Source: Aliivibrio finisterrensis_A
GTDB lineage: Bacteria > Pseudomonadota > Gammaproteobacteria > Enterobacterales > Vibrionaceae
Direction: 5' to 3' (one strand)
Assembly: GCF_004167675.1 (NCBI RefSeq)
Contig: NZ_SEZQ01000003.1
DNA length: 64,000 nt
Notes under the pieces: model-generated
What the model saw: only the letters and a program-made list of their open reading frames with translations
What the model was told of the DNA's origin: nothing
Databases searched by the model: none
Made by a program: the position numbers and the translations under genes
Part shown: positions 26,781 to 35,743 of the stretch, piece by piece
Layout of the letters: the number at the start of each line of letters is the position of its first letter
How positions within the stretch are numbered: position 1 is the stretch's first letter

Positions 26781-28516
26781 TCGGTAAATATTTTCAAGTA
26801 ATTTGGTATGCGATACTTGCTGTGATGTCAGTGAGTAGTTTTTATGTATCTGCGAATACCTTAGAGGGAATACGAGTGTGGCCGTCGCCAGATGAAACTC
26901 GTATTGTTATTGATTTAAATTCAGAGGCGAATTACAGCTACTTCACACTGAGTAGTCCTTATCGTTTGGTTGTTGATCTTAAAAATACCAATTTAAAAGC
27001 CAAGCTGCCATTAACTGTCAGTGACAGTAAAGTATTATCAAAAATACGAAAGAGCTCATCGCCATCTAAGGGCACGACGCGTCTGGTTTTTGAATTAAAG
27101 CATTCAGTGAAAGCTGAAGTGTTTAAGTTAGCTCCAACACCCGGTGGGCAGTACGGTCATCGTTTGGTAATGGACTTACCTCATTCTTCAAGCAGTGTCT
27201 CTAAGCCAACTCAAAGTAAACCAGTAAAACCATCACAGCCAATCATTAACTCTAATTCCAATCATATTATTGGTAATGGCGAGATTATTATTGCTATTGA
27301 TGCTGGTCATGGTGGCGAAGACCCTGGCTCTATTGGACCGACGAGAAAGTACGAGAAACACGCGACTCTTGCGATCTCTAAAAAAGTCGTTGCCCAGATA
27401 AATGCTCAGCCAGGTATGCGAGCTATCATGACGCGCAGTGGTGATTACTTTGTTAACTTAAACAAACGTACTGACATTGCTCGTAAAAACAAATCTCATC
27501 TATTGGTTTCTATTCACGCAGATAGCTTCCGCTCCCCACAACCAAGAGGTGGCTCTGTTTTTGTGTTAAATACACGTCGTGCAAACACTGAGATTGGTCG
27601 TTGGGTAGAGAAGCATGAGAAACAGTCTGAATTATTAGGTGGCGCAGGTGATGTGCTAGCAAAGAACAGCAATGACCGAAACGTAAGTCAAACACTATTA
27701 GACTTACAATTTAGCCACTCTCAAAAAGAGGGCTATAAACTTGCAACGAACGTTCTTTCTGAAATGGGAAAAGTGATCAAACTTCATAAGAGAGATCCTG
27801 TTAATGCCAGTCTTGCGGTACTAAAGTCACCAGATATTCCTTCTATTTTGATTGAAACTGGCTTTATTTCGAATCCGACAGAAGAGAAGCAACTGTTCCA
27901 GCGTGGCCATCAAGATAAGATAGCTCGCGCGATTTCTAAAGCGATTGTAAGCTACCTTAATGCTAACCCTCCGCAAGGGACATTACTGGCTGCACAAGGC
28001 CAGCAAAAGAAGCATAAAGTGCGCTCTGGTGAATCACTCTCTGTTATTGCTAAGAAATACGGTACTACTGCAACCAAGTTAAAAAGTGTGAATAACTTGA
28101 AGAGTACGAGTTTAGCTGTTGGCCAAGTACTAATTATTCCAACAAATAAACCTGTGTATGTTGCTCCGAAAACGACGACGTCAAAGGCAGCATCATCAAA
28201 CACTAAACAAGCACGTACGATCATTACTCATAAAGTACGATCTGGTGAATATTTAGGAAAAATTGCGTCTAAGTATAAGGTGTCTACAAGCAGCATTCGT
28301 TCGTTAAATCGATTGAAATCAGATACCTTATTTGTTGGACAGAAATTGAAAGTAAGCATTGTTGCCCCTGTGAAGAAACATACGGTGAAACGTGGTGAGT
28401 TCTTAGGTAAAATTGCAACGAAATATGGAGTCTCTGTGTCCAGCCTAAGAAAAGCCAATAAGTTACGTTCTGATGAGTTGGCGATAGGACAGGTGCTCAT
28501 TATACCAACCAGTTAG
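26774..28516 (+). CDS. amiB: N-acetylmuramoyl-L-alanine amidase AmiB with LysM repeats
   Basis: Periplasmic zinc amidase that splits septal peptidoglycan during daughter-cell separation. The 580 residues carry a signal sequence (about 1-27), an AMIN domain (about 30-130), an Amidase_3 domain (about 170-395, with zinc motifs DAGHGGEDPGS, SIHAD and the catalytic Glu in ETGFISN), and three C-terminal LysM domains (about 413-457, 486-530, 535-579). Three LysM units exceed E. coli AmiB, which has one. The start is GTG at 26774, inside the end of tsaE, so translation is coupled. EnvC, its activator, is encoded at 2.5-3.7 kb. The helix that keeps AmiB inactive until EnvC binds would lie within residues about 275-310. 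Confidence 0.94.
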   Translation: MLIGKYFQVIWYAILAVMSVSSFYVSANTLEGIRVWPSPDETRIVIDLNSEANYSYFTLSSPYRLVVDLKNTNLKAKLPLTVSDSKVLSKIRKSSSPSKGTTRLVFELKHSVKAEVFKLAPTPGGQYGHRLVMDLPHSSSSVSKPTQSKPVKPSQPIINSNSNHIIGNGEIIIAIDAGHGGEDPGSIGPTRKYEKHATLAISKKVVAQINAQPGMRAIMTRSGDYFVNLNKRTDIARKNKSHLLVSIHADSFRSPQPRGGSVFVLNTRRANTEIGRWVEKHEKQSELLGGAGDVLAKNSNDRNVSQTLLDLQFSHSQKEGYKLATNVLSEMGKVIKLHKRDPVNASLAVLKSPDIPSILIETGFISNPTEEKQLFQRGHQDKIARAISKAIVSYLNANPPQGTLLAAQGQQKKHKVRSGESLSVIAKKYGTTATKLKSVNNLKSTSLAVGQVLIIPTNKPVYVAPKTTTSKAASSNTKQARTIITHKVRSGEYLGKIASKYKVSTSSIRSLNRLKSDTLFVGQKLKVSIVAPVKKHTVKRGEFLGKIATKYGVSVSSLRKANKLRSDELAIGQVLIIPTS

Positions 28517-28529
28517 AAAGGACAGGGTT

Positions 28530-30515
28530 ATGCCAATTCAAATCTTACCAGCTCGATTAGCCAACCAGATTGCGGCGGGTGAGGTTGTTGAACGCCCTGC
28601 TTCTGTAGTAAAAGAGCTTGTTGAAAACAGTATCGATGCGGGGGCAACTCGCATCGATATTGACATTGAAAAAGGAGGCAGTAAGTTAATTCGAATTCGT
28701 GATAATGGTTTTGGTATCGCGAAAGATGAACTGACTCTTGCCTTAAGTCGCCATGCGACATCAAAGATTACCACTCTTGATGATCTTGAAGCCATTGTGA
28801 GTCTTGGCTTTCGTGGTGAAGCGCTTGCCTCAATCAGTTCAGTTTCTCGTTTAACCTTAACCTCTCGTACTGTTGCCCAAGAAGAAGCGTGGTCAGCATA
28901 TGCTGAAGGACGAGATATGGAGGTTAAACTAAAACCTGCCGCTCACCCTATTGGAACCACCATTGATGTGGTCGATCTTTTCTTTAATACGCCTGCTCGT
29001 CGTAAGTTTCTTCGTACTGATAAAACAGAATTCACTCATATTGATGAGCTCTTAAAGCGAATTGCTCTGAGTCGATTGGATATTACGATCAACCTACGTC
29101 ACAACGGAAAGCAAGTCCGTCAATATCGAGCGGCGCAAACAAAAGCTCAAGTCGAAAAACGGTTAGCAGCCATCTGTGGTTCTCATTTTCTACAACACGC
29201 ATTAGAAGTTGAGCTGGGGCATGGAGAGCTAAAATTTCATGGTTGGATCTCCTCACCTGAAGGGGCAAGAGCACAAGGCGATATCCAATACTGTTATGTG
29301 AATGGCAGAATGATGAAAGATAAACTCATCAATCATGCTATACGACAAGGTTATGAGTCTTCATTATTAGCAAATCAATATGCTGCCTATATCTTATTCA
29401 TTGAGATTAATCCGCACGATGTCGATGTGAATGTCCATCCGGCTAAACATGAGGTGCGTTTTCATCAAGCGCGTTTGGTGCATGACTTTATCTATCAAGC
29501 TATTTATGGCGCATTACAGCAAAGTATTAGCTCTCCAGAACTCTCATACAATGAAGAAGAAAATGAAGAGTGTAGTACTTTCCATGAGAAAGAGATCCAT
29601 TTCCCACCAATGAAGGAATACGTTCGTCAGCCTCAACAAGCGAGCATTGATAGAACGGAGCAGCTAAAAAATGCGGTGGATTCAACACCAAATTACCCAA
29701 ATAAAGCCCCATCTGATTCTTGGGTATCGAACTCCCCTTCAATATCAAAGTCCTCATCATCAAATGGTCGCAGTATTACTTACCAAAATGATAGACCCTC
29801 TCAAAAAGAGCTGACGAATTACAGTGCGTTACTAAACACGCCAGTTGAAGATAAGCGCTCTACCAATCATCAGGTAAATGAGGGCCACTTACGCCATTTA
29901 AGCGACATACCGACCGTCGAAAGTTATGTGCCAATACTCTCAATAGTCGACGATAAAGTGGTTTCGTTAGGTAAGGTCTTAACCGTTGTCGAAAAAGGGT
30001 TTGCCCTCTTACAAAAAGGAGAGCAACTGCAACTTTTAAATTTACATTATGCTGAGTTTGTAAAAAGTTATGGGCAGTTAAACAGTGTGCATAACGAAGC
30101 GTTACGAGCTCAACCTTTACTAATACCACTTTCTATCGGTGTAGAAGAAACGATTTGTCGTAAAGTATTAGATTACGCTTTATTCTTGAAACCTTTGGGT
30201 ATTGATCTTAAAGTTAAAAATAGAACGAGTGTGATTGTGATGGCGGTTTGTCAACCAATTCGGCAGCAGAATTTACAACAATTAATTCCGAATCTGTTAA
30301 GGTATCTAGACAGCATAAATCCGTCACTTGAACAGGTTATTATTTGGCTTTCTCATCAAGTTCAACATGAAGAAGTCAGTTATAGTAATGCTCAAGCGAT
30401 ACAATTAGTGATGGAATTAGAGCAGTTATGGGGAGATGGGTTATCCCAATTCAATCAGAAACTGTTAAAAAACATCGATATTACTCAAGTGATACAAGCA
30501 TTTAGTCATGAATAA
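28530..30515 (+). CDS. mutL: DNA mismatch repair protein MutL
   Basis: Links MutS mismatch recognition to MutH nicking. The 661 residues have an N-terminal GHKL ATPase (about 1-330, with VVKELVENSIDAGAT, DNGFGI and GFRGEALASISS) and a C-terminal dimerisation domain (about 470-661) joined by a variable Ser/Asn/Gln-rich linker. The endonuclease motif DQHAxxExxxxE of MutH-less bacteria is not seen, which agrees with a methyl-directed MutHLS system. Fourteen bases after amiB; overlaps miaA by eight bases. Confidence 0.96.
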   Translation: MPIQILPARLANQIAAGEVVERPASVVKELVENSIDAGATRIDIDIEKGGSKLIRIRDNGFGIAKDELTLALSRHATSKITTLDDLEAIVSLGFRGEALASISSVSRLTLTSRTVAQEEAWSAYAEGRDMEVKLKPAAHPIGTTIDVVDLFFNTPARRKFLRTDKTEFTHIDELLKRIALSRLDITINLRHNGKQVRQYRAAQTKAQVEKRLAAICGSHFLQHALEVELGHGELKFHGWISSPEGARAQGDIQYCYVNGRMMKDKLINHAIRQGYESSLLANQYAAYILFIEINPHDVDVNVHPAKHEVRFHQARLVHDFIYQAIYGALQQSISSPELSYNEEENEECSTFHEKEIHFPPMKEYVRQPQQASIDRTEQLKNAVDSTPNYPNKAPSDSWVSNSPSISKSSSSNGRSITYQNDRPSQKELTNYSALLNTPVEDKRSTNHQVNEGHLRHLSDIPTVESYVPILSIVDDKVVSLGKVLTVVEKGFALLQKGEQLQLLNLHYAEFVKSYGQLNSVHNEALRAQPLLIPLSIGVEETICRKVLDYALFLKPLGIDLKVKNRTSVIVMAVCQPIRQQNLQQLIPNLLRYLDSINPSLEQVIIWLSHQVQHEEVSYSNAQAIQLVMELEQLWGDGLSQFNQKLLKNIDITQVIQAFSHE

Positions 30516-31440
30516 AGCATTACCACAAGCCATCTTCTTGATGGGACCAACAGCATCAGGAAAAACAAACTTAGCGATTGAATTGCGAAAACGTTTTCCT
30601 GTAGAGTTGATTAGCGTAGACTCAGCCCTTATCTATAAGGGAATGGATATTGGTACGGCAAAACCAAATGAAGAGGAACTTTTACAAGCACCTCATCGTC
30701 TTATTGATATTATTGATCCAACAGAGAGCTATTCAGTGGCTGAGTTTCGTCGTGATGCCCTGAAAGAAATGGATGACATTGTTGCTCAAGGAAAGATACC
30801 TTTATTGGTTGGTGGTACGATGTTGTACTACAAAGCATTACTTGAAGGTCTTTCACCATTACCAGCAGCGGATGCTGACATTAGAGCTCAAATTGAGCAA
30901 GAAGCGGTGCAATTTGGATGGGAAGCGATGCATGCTCAATTAAAAACGATTGATCCTGTATCAGCAGAGAGAATTCATCCAAATGATCCACAACGACTTT
31001 CCCGAGCGTTGGAAGTATTTCGAATTTCGGGTAAAACTTTAACAGAATTAACCCAGATTAAAGGTGACGCCTTGCCTTATGAAGTGCATCAATTTGCGAT
31101 TGCACCGAAAGAAAGAGCAGAGATACACCGTCGGATTGAACTGCGTTTTGAGAATATGATGGAAGCCGGCTTTGAAGCGGAAGCACGAGCATTATATGAA
31201 CGTGATGATCTTCATGCTGATTTACCATCTATTCGATGCGTAGGTTACCGACAAATGTGGGACTATTTTGATGGGGAGGGCACATTAGATGACGCGGTTT
31301 TCCGTGGTGTGTGCGCGACTCGTCAATTGGCCAAGCGACAAATTACCTGGCTACGTAGCTGGAAAGAACTCACTTGGCTGGATAGTGATGACATTGATGG
31401 TGCCCTACAGACGATCTCTGATCGTTTAGAGAAAAAATAA
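30508..31440 (+). CDS. miaA: tRNA dimethylallyltransferase
   Basis: Adds dimethylallyl to A37 of tRNAs reading UNN codons, first step to ms2i6A. The 310 residues include the P-loop GPTASGKTNLA (near 12-22), the DSALIYKGMDIGTAKP substrate motif and the FRISGKTLTEL region. Start ATG lies within the end of mutL. It precedes hfq, whose promoters in E. coli are partly inside miaA. Confidence 0.96.
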   Translation: MNKALPQAIFLMGPTASGKTNLAIELRKRFPVELISVDSALIYKGMDIGTAKPNEEELLQAPHRLIDIIDPTESYSVAEFRRDALKEMDDIVAQGKIPLLVGGTMLYYKALLEGLSPLPAADADIRAQIEQEAVQFGWEAMHAQLKTIDPVSAERIHPNDPQRLSRALEVFRISGKTLTELTQIKGDALPYEVHQFAIAPKERAEIHRRIELRFENMMEAGFEAEARALYERDDLHADLPSIRCVGYRQMWDYFDGEGTLDDAVFRGVCATRQLAKRQITWLRSWKELTWLDSDDIDGALQTISDRLEKK

Positions 31441-31543
31441 GCACAATAATGTATCAATGTTGTTTAACTTCAGAGCGTTTAGTCATAAGCTAAAGGCTAA
31501 TAGCTAAATAAAATTACAATTACAAACCAAAAAGGAAAAAAAA

Positions 31544-31810
31544 ATGGCTAAAGGGCAATCTTTGCAAGACGCATTTTTGAATGCGCTGCGTCGTGAAAGG
31601 ATTCCAGTGTCTATCTACTTAGTTAATGGGATTAAATTACAGGGACAAATCGAATCATTTGATCAATTTGTTATCCTATTGAAGAACACAGTAAATCAGA
31701 TGGTATATAAGCATGCGATCTCTACTGTTGTTCCAGCTCGTGCTGTAAGCCATCACACTGCAAGTGATCGCCCACAAGGCGAGCGTCCACAAGAAAAAAC
31801 AGAAGATTAA
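31544..31810 (+). CDS. hfq: RNA chaperone Hfq
   Basis: Hexameric Sm-like protein that pairs small RNAs with mRNAs. The 88 residues contain Sm1 (SIYLVNGIKLQGQIESFDQF) and Sm2 (the YKHAIST motif), with Gln8 and Phe42 of the poly(U) face in place, and a short acidic C-terminal tail (about 70-88). AAGGA precedes the ATG. The tail is shorter than the 102-residue E. coli protein, as usual for vibrios. Confidence 0.97.
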   Translation: MAKGQSLQDAFLNALRRERIPVSIYLVNGIKLQGQIESFDQFVILLKNTVNQMVYKHAISTVVPARAVSHHTASDRPQGERPQEKTED

Positions 31811-31853
31811 TACTATTCTATTTTTGAATAGTCGATCTTTAAGGAGTTAGCGC

Positions 31854-33173
31854 TTGTTTGACCGTTATGAATCCGGTGAACAGGCGATTCTTGTGCACAT
31901 CAGTTTCACCTATGAGGGAGACGTAGAAGATCTCGACGAATGTAAGATGTTGGTGTCTTCTGCAGGAGTAAACACATTAGATGTTGTGACGGGGACCCGT
32001 CAGTCTCCACTCCCTAAATACTATGTCGGTGAAGGTAAAGCGCAAGAAATTGCCGATGCAGTTCGAGCTAAGAATGCAGATATTGTGATTTTTAATCACG
32101 CGCTTTCTCCTGCTCAAGAACGAAATTTAGAACAATTATGTCAATGTCGAGTAATAGACCGTACGGGGCTAATACTGGATATTTTCGCTCAGCGAGCACG
32201 AACCTATGAAGGTAAGTTGCAAGTTGAGTTAGCACAATTACGTCATATATCTACTCGATTAATCCGAGGGTGGACGCACCTTGAACGTCAAAAAGGCGGG
32301 ATAGGTTTACGAGGTCCTGGTGAAACTCAATTAGAAACCGATAGACGACTATTGCGAGATCGTATCAAAGCAATCTTGCGCCGATTAGCTAAAGTCGCTA
32401 AGCAGCGTGAGCAAGGGCGTCGAGCAAGATATCGGGCTGAAATTCCAACCATTTCATTAGTCGGTTATACCAACGCAGGGAAATCTACGTTATTTAATCG
32501 AATTACTGAAGCGGGGGTTTATGCGGCTGACCAATTGTTCGCAACACTTGATCCTACATTACGTAAGATTGAAGTTGCTGATGTTGGGACATCGATACTT
32601 GCTGATACGGTAGGTTTTATCCGTCATTTGCCACATGATCTTGTTGCTGCTTTTAAAGCGACATTACAAGAAACGCAAGAAGCAAATATCTTGTTACATG
32701 TTGTTGATGCCAGTGATGACCGTTTTCGTGAGAATATTGAGGCAGTAGATATTGTTCTAGAAGAGATAGATGCCAATGAGGTACCTTTTCTTCTTGTGAT
32801 GAATAAGATTGATAACTTAGAAGATCAACAACCAAGAATTGAACGTGATGAGGAGGGAGTTCCTCGATGTGTTTGGGTTTCAGCAATGGAAGGCCAAGGC
32901 ATTGAATTACTTTTTCAAGCATTAACGGAACGATTAGCTGGGCAGATGGTGGCGCATACATTGCTATTACCGCCAGATTTGGTTGGACGTCTTCGAAGTA
33001 AATTCTTTCAAATGCAAAGCATTATAAAAGAAGAATATCAGGATGATGGCAGCTTGCTTCTCGATGTACGTATGCAGCAAGTTGATTGGTCTAAGTTAGA
33101 AAAACGTGAAGAGACTCCATTAAGTAATTTTTTAATTGCTGATGAGAGTACACAGAATTCTTTGTCTTCATAA
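31854..33173 (+). CDS. hflX: Ribosome-associated GTPase HflX
   Basis: GTPase that splits stalled or stressed 70S ribosomes. The 439 residues have an N-terminal HflX domain, a glycine-rich linker GGIGLRGPGETQLETDRR, and a G domain with GYTNAGKSTLFN (G1), DTVGFIRHLP (G3) and NKID (G4). The start is TTG at 31854: it stands seven bases behind AAGGAG and yields MFDRYESGEQAILVHI, colinear with E. coli HflX, and no ATG or GTG fits. It follows hfq by 43 bp. Confidence 0.95.
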   Translation: MFDRYESGEQAILVHISFTYEGDVEDLDECKMLVSSAGVNTLDVVTGTRQSPLPKYYVGEGKAQEIADAVRAKNADIVIFNHALSPAQERNLEQLCQCRVIDRTGLILDIFAQRARTYEGKLQVELAQLRHISTRLIRGWTHLERQKGGIGLRGPGETQLETDRRLLRDRIKAILRRLAKVAKQREQGRRARYRAEIPTISLVGYTNAGKSTLFNRITEAGVYAADQLFATLDPTLRKIEVADVGTSILADTVGFIRHLPHDLVAAFKATLQETQEANILLHVVDASDDRFRENIEAVDIVLEEIDANEVPFLLVMNKIDNLEDQQPRIERDEEGVPRCVWVSAMEGQGIELLFQALTERLAGQMVAHTLLLPPDLVGRLRSKFFQMQSIIKEEYQDDGSLLLDVRMQQVDWSKLEKREETPLSNFLIADESTQNSLSS

Positions 33174-33191
33174 TTACCTTGGAGTTTTCTA

Positions 33192-34400
33192 ATGGCGTGG
33201 AATGAGCCTGGAAATAACAACAACAATGGCGGTGGCGATAATAAAGACCCTTGGGGTAATAAAAATCGTGGCGGCCGTGATCAAGGTCCACCGGATCTTG
33301 ATGAAGTCTTTAATAAACTAAGCCAAAAATTGAGTGGTAAGTTTGGTGGTGGCAATAAAGGCGGAAATAATAATGGTGGCAACGGGCTACCTTCATTTGG
33401 CAATGGCGGTGCAATTGGCTTAGGTTTAATTGCAGTTGTCGCTATTGGTATTTGGATATTCTCTGGTTTCTATACCATTGGTGAAAGTGAGCGAGGCGTA
33501 GTATTACGTTTTGGTCAATATGATCGTATGGTTGACCCAGGTCTAAACTGGAAACCAACTTTTATTGATCAAGTGACACCAGTAAACGTTCAATCAATTC
33601 GTTCATTAAACTCAAAAGGTTTAATGCTTACTAAAGATGAAAACGTAGTAACAGTTGAGATGGGTGTTCAATATCGTGTTGCTGATGCGCATAAATATTT
33701 GTACACAGTAACGAATGCGGATGACAGTTTGCGTCAAGCGACAGACTCTGCGTTACGTGCCGTTATTGGTGACGCAAAAATGGATGATATCTTGACCAGT
33801 GGTCGTCAAGAGATCCGTCAACGAACTCAAGAAACGCTAAATCGCATTATTGATAAATACGACATGGGTTTATTAGTTATTGATGTTAACTTCCAATCAG
33901 CTCGTCCGCCAGAGCAAGTAAAAGCGTCATTTGATGATGCGATTGCAGCTCGAGAAGATGAAGAGCGTTTCATTCGTGAAGCGGAAGCGTACAGTAATGA
34001 TATCCTTCCAAAAGCGACGGGTCGTGCTGAGCGTCTGAAAAAAGAAGCCCAAGGTTATACAGAACGAACTGTTAACGAAGCGATTGGTCAAATTGCACAG
34101 TTTGAAAAGCTACTACCTGAATATAACAAAGCACCAGAAGTAACTCGTACTCGTTTGTACTTGGATACGATGGAACGCGTATACGGTAATACAAGTAAGG
34201 TTCTGATTGATTCAGAATCAAATGGTAACTTGTTATATCTACCATTAGATAAGATCACTGGTAATCAGCAGGGTGCGACGTCGACTCCTAGAACTTCAAC
34301 GTCACAGTCTAAAAATTACAATATCGAAGTAGAACAAAAGCAACAACCAACTAATACGAATACTACTGGCCGTAACTCAACACGTGAAGGGAGATACTAA
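33192..34400 (+). CDS. hflK: HflK subunit of the FtsH-modulating HflKC complex
   Basis: SPFH/prohibitin-family membrane protein that, with HflC, forms a cage around the FtsH protease. The 402 residues show a Gly/Asn-rich cytoplasmic N-terminus (about 1-72), one transmembrane helix (about 74-94), an SPFH domain (about 95-260) and coiled coil, then a Gln/Thr/Asn-rich tail. Eighteen bases after hflX, two bases before hflC. Confidence 0.96.
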   Translation: MAWNEPGNNNNNGGGDNKDPWGNKNRGGRDQGPPDLDEVFNKLSQKLSGKFGGGNKGGNNNGGNGLPSFGNGGAIGLGLIAVVAIGIWIFSGFYTIGESERGVVLRFGQYDRMVDPGLNWKPTFIDQVTPVNVQSIRSLNSKGLMLTKDENVVTVEMGVQYRVADAHKYLYTVTNADDSLRQATDSALRAVIGDAKMDDILTSGRQEIRQRTQETLNRIIDKYDMGLLVIDVNFQSARPPEQVKASFDDAIAAREDEERFIREAEAYSNDILPKATGRAERLKKEAQGYTERTVNEAIGQIAQFEKLLPEYNKAPEVTRTRLYLDTMERVYGNTSKVLIDSESNGNLLYLPLDKITGNQQGATSTPRTSTSQSKNYNIEVEQKQQPTNTNTTGRNSTREGRY

Positions 34401-34402
34401 TC

Positions 34403-35287
34403 ATGCGTAAGTTAATGATCCCAACACTGATTGTTGTAGTCGCTATTTTCTTGATGTCACTGTTTGTGATCCCAGAAGGTGAGCGTGGTATTGTGACTCG
34501 TTTTGGTCGTTTGATTAAAGACAATAATGAAATCACTCGTATCTACGAACCGGGTTTGCATTTTAAAATGCCAATGTTTGATCGAGTTAATACATTAGAT
34601 GCTCGTATCCAAACAATGGATGATCAATCAGACCGTTTCGTAACGTCAGAGAAAAAAGACGTTATTATCGACTCATACGTTAAGTGGAGAATCAAAGATT
34701 TTGGTCAATTCTACTTAGCAACTGGTGGTGGTAATATTCTGACAGCGGAAGCGTTACTACAACGTCGTGTTTCTGATGGTCTACGTGCTGAAATCGGTAG
34801 TACTACGGTAAAAGAATTGGTTTCTGAAAAGCGTGAAGAGGTAATGGCAACAGTACTTCTTGACTCTCAAGATGGAACGGGTGATTTAGGTATTGAAGTG
34901 ATTGATTTACGAATCAAGAAAATCAACTTACCTGAAGAGATCTCTGAATCGATTTACCGTCGTATGCGTGCAGAGCGTGAAGCGGTTGCTCGTAAATTAC
35001 GTTCTCAAGGTCGTGAGAAAGCCGAAGTTATTCGTGCTCAATCAGAGCTTGAAGTAGCAACGATTATCGCTGAAGCGGATAAAACAGCACAAATTACTCG
35101 TGGTGATGCCGATGCGAAAGTTGCAAAACTGTATGCAGACACGTTTAATAAAGAGCCTGAGTTCTTTAGCTTTATCCGTTCATTGAAAGCCTATGAGAGA
35201 TCATTCAATAGCAAGAACGACATCTTAGTACTTGATCCTAAGACTGACTTCTTCAAATACATGAATGATCCAAAGGGTGGAAAATAA
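34403..35287 (+). CDS. hflC: HflC subunit of the FtsH-modulating HflKC complex
   Basis: Partner of HflK, with the same architecture: one N-terminal transmembrane helix (about 4-23), SPFH domain (about 24-190, starting PEGERGIVTRFGRL) and coiled coil (about 190-260). The 294 residues are shorter than the 334 of E. coli HflC, the difference lying mainly in the middle of the SPFH region. It ends the hfq-hflX-hflK-hflC block. Confidence 0.95.
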   Translation: MRKLMIPTLIVVVAIFLMSLFVIPEGERGIVTRFGRLIKDNNEITRIYEPGLHFKMPMFDRVNTLDARIQTMDDQSDRFVTSEKKDVIIDSYVKWRIKDFGQFYLATGGGNILTAEALLQRRVSDGLRAEIGSTTVKELVSEKREEVMATVLLDSQDGTGDLGIEVIDLRIKKINLPEEISESIYRRMRAEREAVARKLRSQGREKAEVIRAQSELEVATIIAEADKTAQITRGDADAKVAKLYADTFNKEPEFFSFIRSLKAYERSFNSKNDILVLDPKTDFFKYMNDPKGGK

Positions 35288-35319
35288 ATCTAACTCTAGA
35301 TTTTGATTCGCTTTAATTA

Positions 35320-35346
35320 ACAAGGTCCTACGGGGCCTTGTTTTGT
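35320..35346 (+). terminator. Hairpin after hflC
   Basis: AACAAGG and CCTTGTT arms with additional pairing inside (CCTACGGGG region), followed by TTGTTT. Probably a terminator of moderate strength between hflC and yjeT. Confidence 0.6.
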
Positions 35347-35380
35347 TTCTGCACGTAATTAAGTTTATTAAGAGGTTTGT

Positions 35381-35566
35381 ATGAGCAATGCGATTTGGTT
35401 AGCCATTGGCGGTGTACTCATTGTGGAAGGGCTAGGTCCATTAATCGCGCCTAATGGGTGGCGTAATATGGTGGCGCAATTAAGTGAGCAGCCTGACAAT
35501 ACTTTGCGTCGTATTGGTGGGTGCTTAGTGGTTGCAGGTGTCGTTATTTGCAGTGTGATGCTCTAA
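35381..35566 (+). CDS. yjeT: YjeT family small membrane protein (DUF2065)
   Basis: A 61-residue protein with two hydrophobic helices (about 2-20 and 42-60) joined by a short polar loop (NGWRNMVAQLSEQPDNTLRRIGG). Size, sequence pattern and place between hflC and purA match E. coli YjeT, whose function is unknown. AAGAGG stands before the ATG. Confidence 0.88.
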   Translation: MSNAIWLAIGGVLIVEGLGPLIAPNGWRNMVAQLSEQPDNTLRRIGGCLVVAGVVICSVML

Positions 35567-35743
35567 TATTCGCTGAAAATGTAGGATTGTGTCTTTATTT
35601 TTGATTTTATTAGAAAAATAAATCATAACCTTGTTTATATTGATAGCGCTTTATTATGAAAATGAGATTTTAACTAAAAATACCTGAAAGATTTTTCTAT
35701 CAATGCTAGAATCCATTTTTAACTAACAAGCAGACTTGGAAAG

